Source: a virus. Taken from it: a DNA stretch of 24,633 nt. The notes under the pieces were generated by a model. The model searched no databases and was not told the origin of the DNA. It worked only from the letters and a program-made list of their open reading frames with translations. A program made the position numbers and the translations under genes. The stretch lies in IMG/VR virus record IMGVR_UViG_3300006868_000108, positions 1 through 24,633 of that record, one strand, 5' to 3'. Below, piece after piece: positions 24,201 through 24,633 of the stretch; within the stretch, counting starts at the first letter, position 1, and every line of letters begins with the position of its first letter.

Positions 24201-24633
24201 AGGGTTTCTTTTTGATCGGTAAGAGCAGCAAGTTGAGTTGCTCTTTTAATTGTTCTAACTGGTTTGGTAGCGGAGCGACCATCAAAGTCATCAGAACCAA
24301 TCTGAGCAGAAACGTAAATACGACCACCAACGTCGTTTGTAGCGATGTTATATACGAAATTGGTAGTAGCAATTTTATTACTGTCATCATCAAATGTTGG
24401 AGTTGCCGAACGAGGGTACAGCAATTCTCCAGTATCTGGATCTGGGAATGTTTGGAGAACAGGAGCACGAAGGTTCAAACTTGGGTTAACAATCGTGTCA
24501 ATATCCAAGTTTGCGATACGAGCAGTATCTGAAATGATGGAGGTTGTCGTTCTAATCTGACCCTCAACGTCCAATTCATATTGCGGATTAGTTGTGTTAA
24601 TACCAACACGAACCAGTTTATCCACATCATCAG
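14903..24633 (-). CDS. giant mosaic tail fibre/baseplate-associated protein (5' end outside window)
   Basis: At least 3240 residues, open through the right edge; the GTG at 24625 is not a credible start because codons continue upstream (...DDVDKLVRVGIN). Regions, counted from that codon: fibre-like RVGINTTNPQYELDVEG; a pectin-lyase-like beta-helix from GGRIYVSAQIGSDDFDGRSA (about 98-250); helical Cys repeats (about 468-575, 800-908, 1330-1440); a five-blade Asp-box propeller (about 582-796); more beta-helix-like sequence (about 1170-1250); SSHTWEFSGSGNDYNALPQ (about 1545); an NHGL domain (about 1765-1830); several GGxGY beta modules (about 1890-2515); D-DLLDN/D-DLFQG fibre motifs; and a C-terminal domain with HPTKEGFKL and SLEGPEHGVYVRG (about 3134-3240). 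It lies where T4-like phages carry gp10-gp12/wac genes. It is very likely a virion adsorption component; the exact position is unknown. Confidence 0.85.
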   Translation of the reverse strand, partial: DDVDKLVRVGINTTNPQYELDVEGQIRTTTSIISDTARIANLDIDTIVNPSLNLRAPVLQTFPDPDTGELLYPRSATPTFDDDSNKIATTNFVYNIATNDVGGRIYVSAQIGSDDFDGRSATKPVRTIKRATQLAALTDQKETLIVAGGDYLEDNPISLPDLCSVVGDNIRLCIIRPQNPGKHMFKASNENYVTGITFRDNLNSEGNPAFTWGYAYVFDDKQRFFYPKTLGGQYGRAFELGHKIAAPQEWELTFSSNGGGILLVPGLVLTNTTTLGTGVITDVTFNDATDQSGVVTINNIVGDIDSVGAIYQYTTNSTTYNLSVDVGEQLTPDAQVVKHVTSHQTYGVKSLKYDPINYPQGLIVTIVDGFYHEYEVGQYVELSNLPNQGTFGDLGRFNGRQYVSHRIESDDGFSTQFVVFKDTPTDLISLGAVNGEYSVTSFGATVTSDDHYVVFSLDNSPRKFEESNKSPNRYLDAVDLISRNQEGIAAESLRRAKAEYTSLVVPDENQCKTDIGHIVNAINYDLTWGGNAATKEAADYYYDAGALTHIENQLKETTYAFEQARDLSIQAMRNQLNYVDTSSTGTFTRVSGYTGGLRAAIWDNEKFVAVGDSGAIHTSVDGSTWVAQTSGTTENLNDIRWNKWAVGLRGVPEYVAVGANGTILWSNNGTTWYSVGSGSSEDLYAIAYNGTNYVVVGNNSTVLYSSNVTSWQIGTTSGVSSDLRDVIYNDDIDKFIAVGIGGVILESTDGNTWTAQESGTSNPLLGITWTEGRMVATSTNGKLCISDDGGLTWETNYVTTNVEADRYQDAADLILENKKLIAAQAVYAYVDANAFTIPTGNQNCVDDVVDVLEAIAHDIRHGGNAATYDAASYYVGTTHVDGEEAETVAIINNARDLAKDAMRNISITLSYLTDNTYTSGLEAQFTTDIVQFTKPDISLDGSDPTTACADVASSIDTLTTIVTTAVTNDNLNHATKTLPTGNISTNSFGKVVHDGHRLWTRYNSGASSYIYTSQDKGRTWELSYTSNSGPTYAFAFSYTVGVVLGANNADILFDGIGTEFDASLSIDVYQDDTISNTYDSNRFFACDNVANSLYTLWNIVIDRINGRNTAPVEYATSSYADSNNKFFNIGHSWDDLPIIEVSPYIFNSSVISFLGGGGCEIDGAKVATPNVRRPNLPPQGKSMVAAAFTIISFGGTAYRVFNDGYTQLVSVFCIFTQDGALVESGGYASLTNSASNFGTYSLRASGFREEAYSFHKGEIDNITFTDIGRPIFTVDGLGEAPLEHYLIRPQGFELTSGAGQNPEYFIETTISATPTAPITAEVQANSTMRVRGNENRYTDASVLLEKNARYIAEEAYFTTATTSTNTFDQNRDKCIRDVEEIVKAWATDIKFDANDATWDAAKLYVSGNAIQHVAGYEAATKEVLDEAVSLAKKAINNLLVIKGGTITAQQSTNGYYVAQWTDEIPYVDNTVIHDISTAPDYVSGDCANVQAALQTLNDLFDEILDNPSIEGTQADPFPSATERDDGFFVINEFNKVKLQNHPIDFLRPSICNSSSHTWEFSGSGNDYNALPQNGGTRGSDQTGDFEQVSQLNGRVYASGTDELGDFKIGYFANVENRTGNITFGGTVEISEVSFLKISGSNVTIEGFSTDNTLGAVELGGPGPVDELLSTQKAVYEYISNQLGIYIGRTYSTVPTPNALVQLDNSGRINIDQLPALRPFNIFTVVDEAARLSLEGPLAGDIVIQTATQEFNFTSSNINTTTDEFSITNHGLNTSDAVIYYEGTGTVTAPSPLVDGETYYAIVIDANTIQLASSITDASSGSEIVITSAGSGNHIFETQGTPISYILNDDLESQILEFTPDTLHVFSNGDFTLASPGGGQGQVTNFLVGTVTQVVVNNGGNSYVNGDTVTFTAPSGGTAAVVGTVTVNGGQITGVTLTSGGDNYFVAPSTAAGTITVNSSTGSGAILTTVIRSRLSINIINNIKTDVTDTIDDQAGTPNTITLANVVNTSGFNADNWIQLTSSTIDASFITSGIINPTRLASVTAQNPASSLTYLRGDSLFSPAVSSMRIGDESPIILGANNSVSTYIKQIQIEDGGQGYTVGTYTDTNLLGGNGANLKGTIKVSNGVVSSVTITNGGTGYTELPTVTFKDNWTDPQNPSILTSVKAIAVISSGQVVAINMLDGTSGLGSNTPVIEITGGNGVDATATATVTDGAIQYITITDPGVGYSGAGNATSFTITPVPPIIGAGTSAATLLAMYATSPKLSNDVVIDIDRVNGNTPNANAYSTIGVSKFRKSDTGSGVRIGQFIIGADGAIDIDQGQGSGFDADLLDNKDSNFYVECDNFVPGSTATPGLPANCLIGTYGIDIDGTSSFGEILTAKDARTSTFQPSNYLAGGHFQWKDNDANPGYANEWEFLEDGGLYHGVITLRRGGTSTTFAEGAMNQLAVTDNNNLFLRNSGPNHVNSLTITTAGSGYVNGTYYDVPLGGGTGYGLKANLTVVNGSFTNVEITDKGWGYNLSGSSSPTFQVELPFSIFGEQNTRNYTTVAVITASLPVYQNNAGLDVWSSWRKVWHDGNDGVGSGLDSDLFQGYNRRWYQSGLNTITDTINNSRIPTQLEEHSFNKEVRITVPNPAFQTSNGAHYDLYIEGYNITEEVLNALDTVAGGDTSVNLYTANNVNEGTVRVLKRHINLDPANYLTGTQYVEENTEWTSNTNGYNRNDRIVYGHNIYRVANSVTGNYNSGTVPPTHISGTVTATNGDAEFEFERRVSNPWTVLTVELISGNLNSTIKKVGTATAPAEYYPLTDFGVAKEETYSKVKAKFGSDATGTSYLNLGNITESTSPYIDFNSSGNNVDYDVRISASGGSSTLGTGNLNFQANAAQVNGNTIWHAGNVAFDTGVTGTAPALTYNTAGNSDAVLRTSNGDFGGRYIVASSGFIGTATGNLPLTGGTMSGNINFNQDQQGIVWARNTDGASIKFYNTGDGDTNSRLEFEVNDNANEFFRWTHTTGGVNYEDMRLTPGNSNNSLLRITGNLQVGSTAINQNIRVKGQFNDLLLYNTSDDSWFEQVKPDGTVVGRIGFNGYSSATDRYTDFQLVTRNTSNSFAVRMSVNNTGNIGFQGSADNNYAVTVNGSFAATSKSFLIDHPTKEGFKLAHGSLEGPEHGVYVRGRVTDGVIELPEYWTALVDEETITVQLTAIGDSGNRWVIDVADNKITTGGGAAFYFVQAERKDVNRLEVEVEVQE
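17080..18970 (-). repeat. dispersed GGxGY beta modules
   Basis: Diverged copies of a beta module recur, each with a G-G/x-G-x-x-Y turn followed by a P-T-V or equivalent strand. Examples are VVNNGGNSYVNGD, LTSGGDNYFVAP, IEDGGQGYTVG, TNGGTGYTELPTV, TDPGVGYSGAG, TTAGSGYVNGTYY and TDKGWGYNLSG. Copies often come as pairs separated by a short strand reading like V-x-x-V-x-I/L-T. They are probably Ig-like or beta-prism spacer units in the fibre shaft. Confidence 0.6.
20305..20634 (-). repeat. helical Cys repeat, copy 3
   Basis: About 110 residues of the giant protein begin NRYTDASVLLEKNARYIAEE and continue through RDKCIRDVEEIVKAWATDI to AVSLAKKAINNLLVI. The pattern is shared with the copies at 21900 and 22900: R-Y-x-D-A, N-x-x-x-I-A-x-E/Q-A, C-x-x-D-V/I, A-T-x-D/E-A-A, A-x-x-L-x-K/x-A-M/I. 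The single Cys is conserved. Confidence 0.7.
21900..22226 (-). repeat. helical Cys repeat, copy 2
   Basis: This copy begins ADRYQDAADLILENKKLIAA and contains NQNCVDDVVDVLEAIAHDI, GGNAATYDAASYYVG and ARDLAKDAMRNISIT. It lies directly after the propeller. The GGNAAT and MRN motifs are identical to copy 1. Confidence 0.72.
22237..22878 (-). repeat. five-blade Asp-box beta-propeller segment
   Basis: There are five successive units of about 43 residues, each with a K/x-F/Y-V-A-V-G-x-x-G strand and an Asp-box-like turn: SVDGSTW, SNNGTTW, SSNVTSW, STDGNTW and SDDGGLTW. This is the repeat type of BNR/sialidase-like and Ycf48-like propellers. No sialidase catalytic residues can be recognised. A sixth isolated box, SQDKGRTW, lies at about 21571-21600. 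Confidence 0.7.
22900..23220 (-). repeat. helical Cys repeat, copy 1
   Basis: This copy begins NRYLDAVDLISRNQEGIAAE and contains NQCKTDIGHIVNAINYDL, GGNAATKEAADYYYD and ARDLSIQAMRNQLNY. It is separated from copy 2 by the beta-propeller, as if the propeller were inserted between two tandem units. Confidence 0.72.
23880..24330 (-). other. pectin-lyase-like beta-helix segment
   Basis: This part of the giant protein runs from GGRIYVSAQIGSDDFDGRSA and KPVRTIKRATQLAA through CSVVGDNIRLCIIRPQNPGK and VTGITFRDN. The opening V-x-x-x-G-S-D-x-x-D-G-x-S...P-x-R-T-I-x-x-A is the usual entry to right-handed parallel beta-helices of the DUF1565/pectate-lyase-like kind in phage spikes. Confidence 0.65.

Noticed and set aside
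1-24633. tRNA genes, CRISPR arrays, insertion sequences, attachment sites
   Set aside because: No cloverleaf with a CCA-type acceptor, no regularly spaced short repeats, no transposase or integrase motifs and no terminal inverted repeats were seen on either strand.

Overview
This is an AT-rich segment of a T4-like (contractile-tailed) marine phage genome. All supported genes lie on the minus strand, so the window reads biologically from its right end to its left end. The neck and packaging block gp13-gp14-gp15-gp16 is recognisable by sequence and in T4 order. The fibre proteins, the small 2-oxoglutarate (2OG) oxygenases and the CTAAATA/TATAAATA late promoter-like boxes are the mix familiar from cyanomyoviruses of marine Synechococcus and Prochlorococcus. 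A Pelagibacter host cannot be excluded, because no host-diagnostic gene such as a photosystem gene is present. I see no tRNA genes, CRISPR array, insertion sequence or integrase. Coding is almost continuous: the largest non-coding gaps are about 50 bases, so no gene-free stretch over 300 bases exists.

Layout in direction of transcription. (1) 24633-14903: a giant mosaic virion fibre or baseplate protein of at least 3240 residues, whose 5' end lies outside the window. (2) 14906-12746: three consecutive LamG/concanavalin-like lectin-fold proteins, each start overlapping the previous stop. (3) A TATAAATA late promoter, then a 700-residue tail fibre (12714-10612), then two alpha-helical proteins (10607-9026) that are candidate fibre-associated or assembly factors. 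(4) 9029-4791: an enzyme island made of a 69-residue hypothetical protein, a fusion of a U32-like Fe-S domain with a class I methyltransferase, and four consecutive non-identical 2OG-Fe(II) oxygenases. (5) A short coiled-coil protein with its own late promoter, closed by a hairpin terminator whose loop carries the next late promoter. (6) Neck proteins gp13 and gp14, tail terminator gp15, small terminase gp16. (7) An 82-residue small protein and a 424-residue conserved virion protein. A possible next gene starts at the left edge.

How they fit together: the left block builds the neck, completes the tail and supports DNA packaging. The right block makes the adsorption apparatus (fibre plus lectin-like decorations). 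The island between them carries oxidative and methyl-transfer chemistry of unknown target. The U32-like/methyltransferase fusion plus the 2OG quartet is the least explained and most interesting part: two chemically different hydroxylation systems and a methyltransferase packed in one translationally coupled run among late structural genes.
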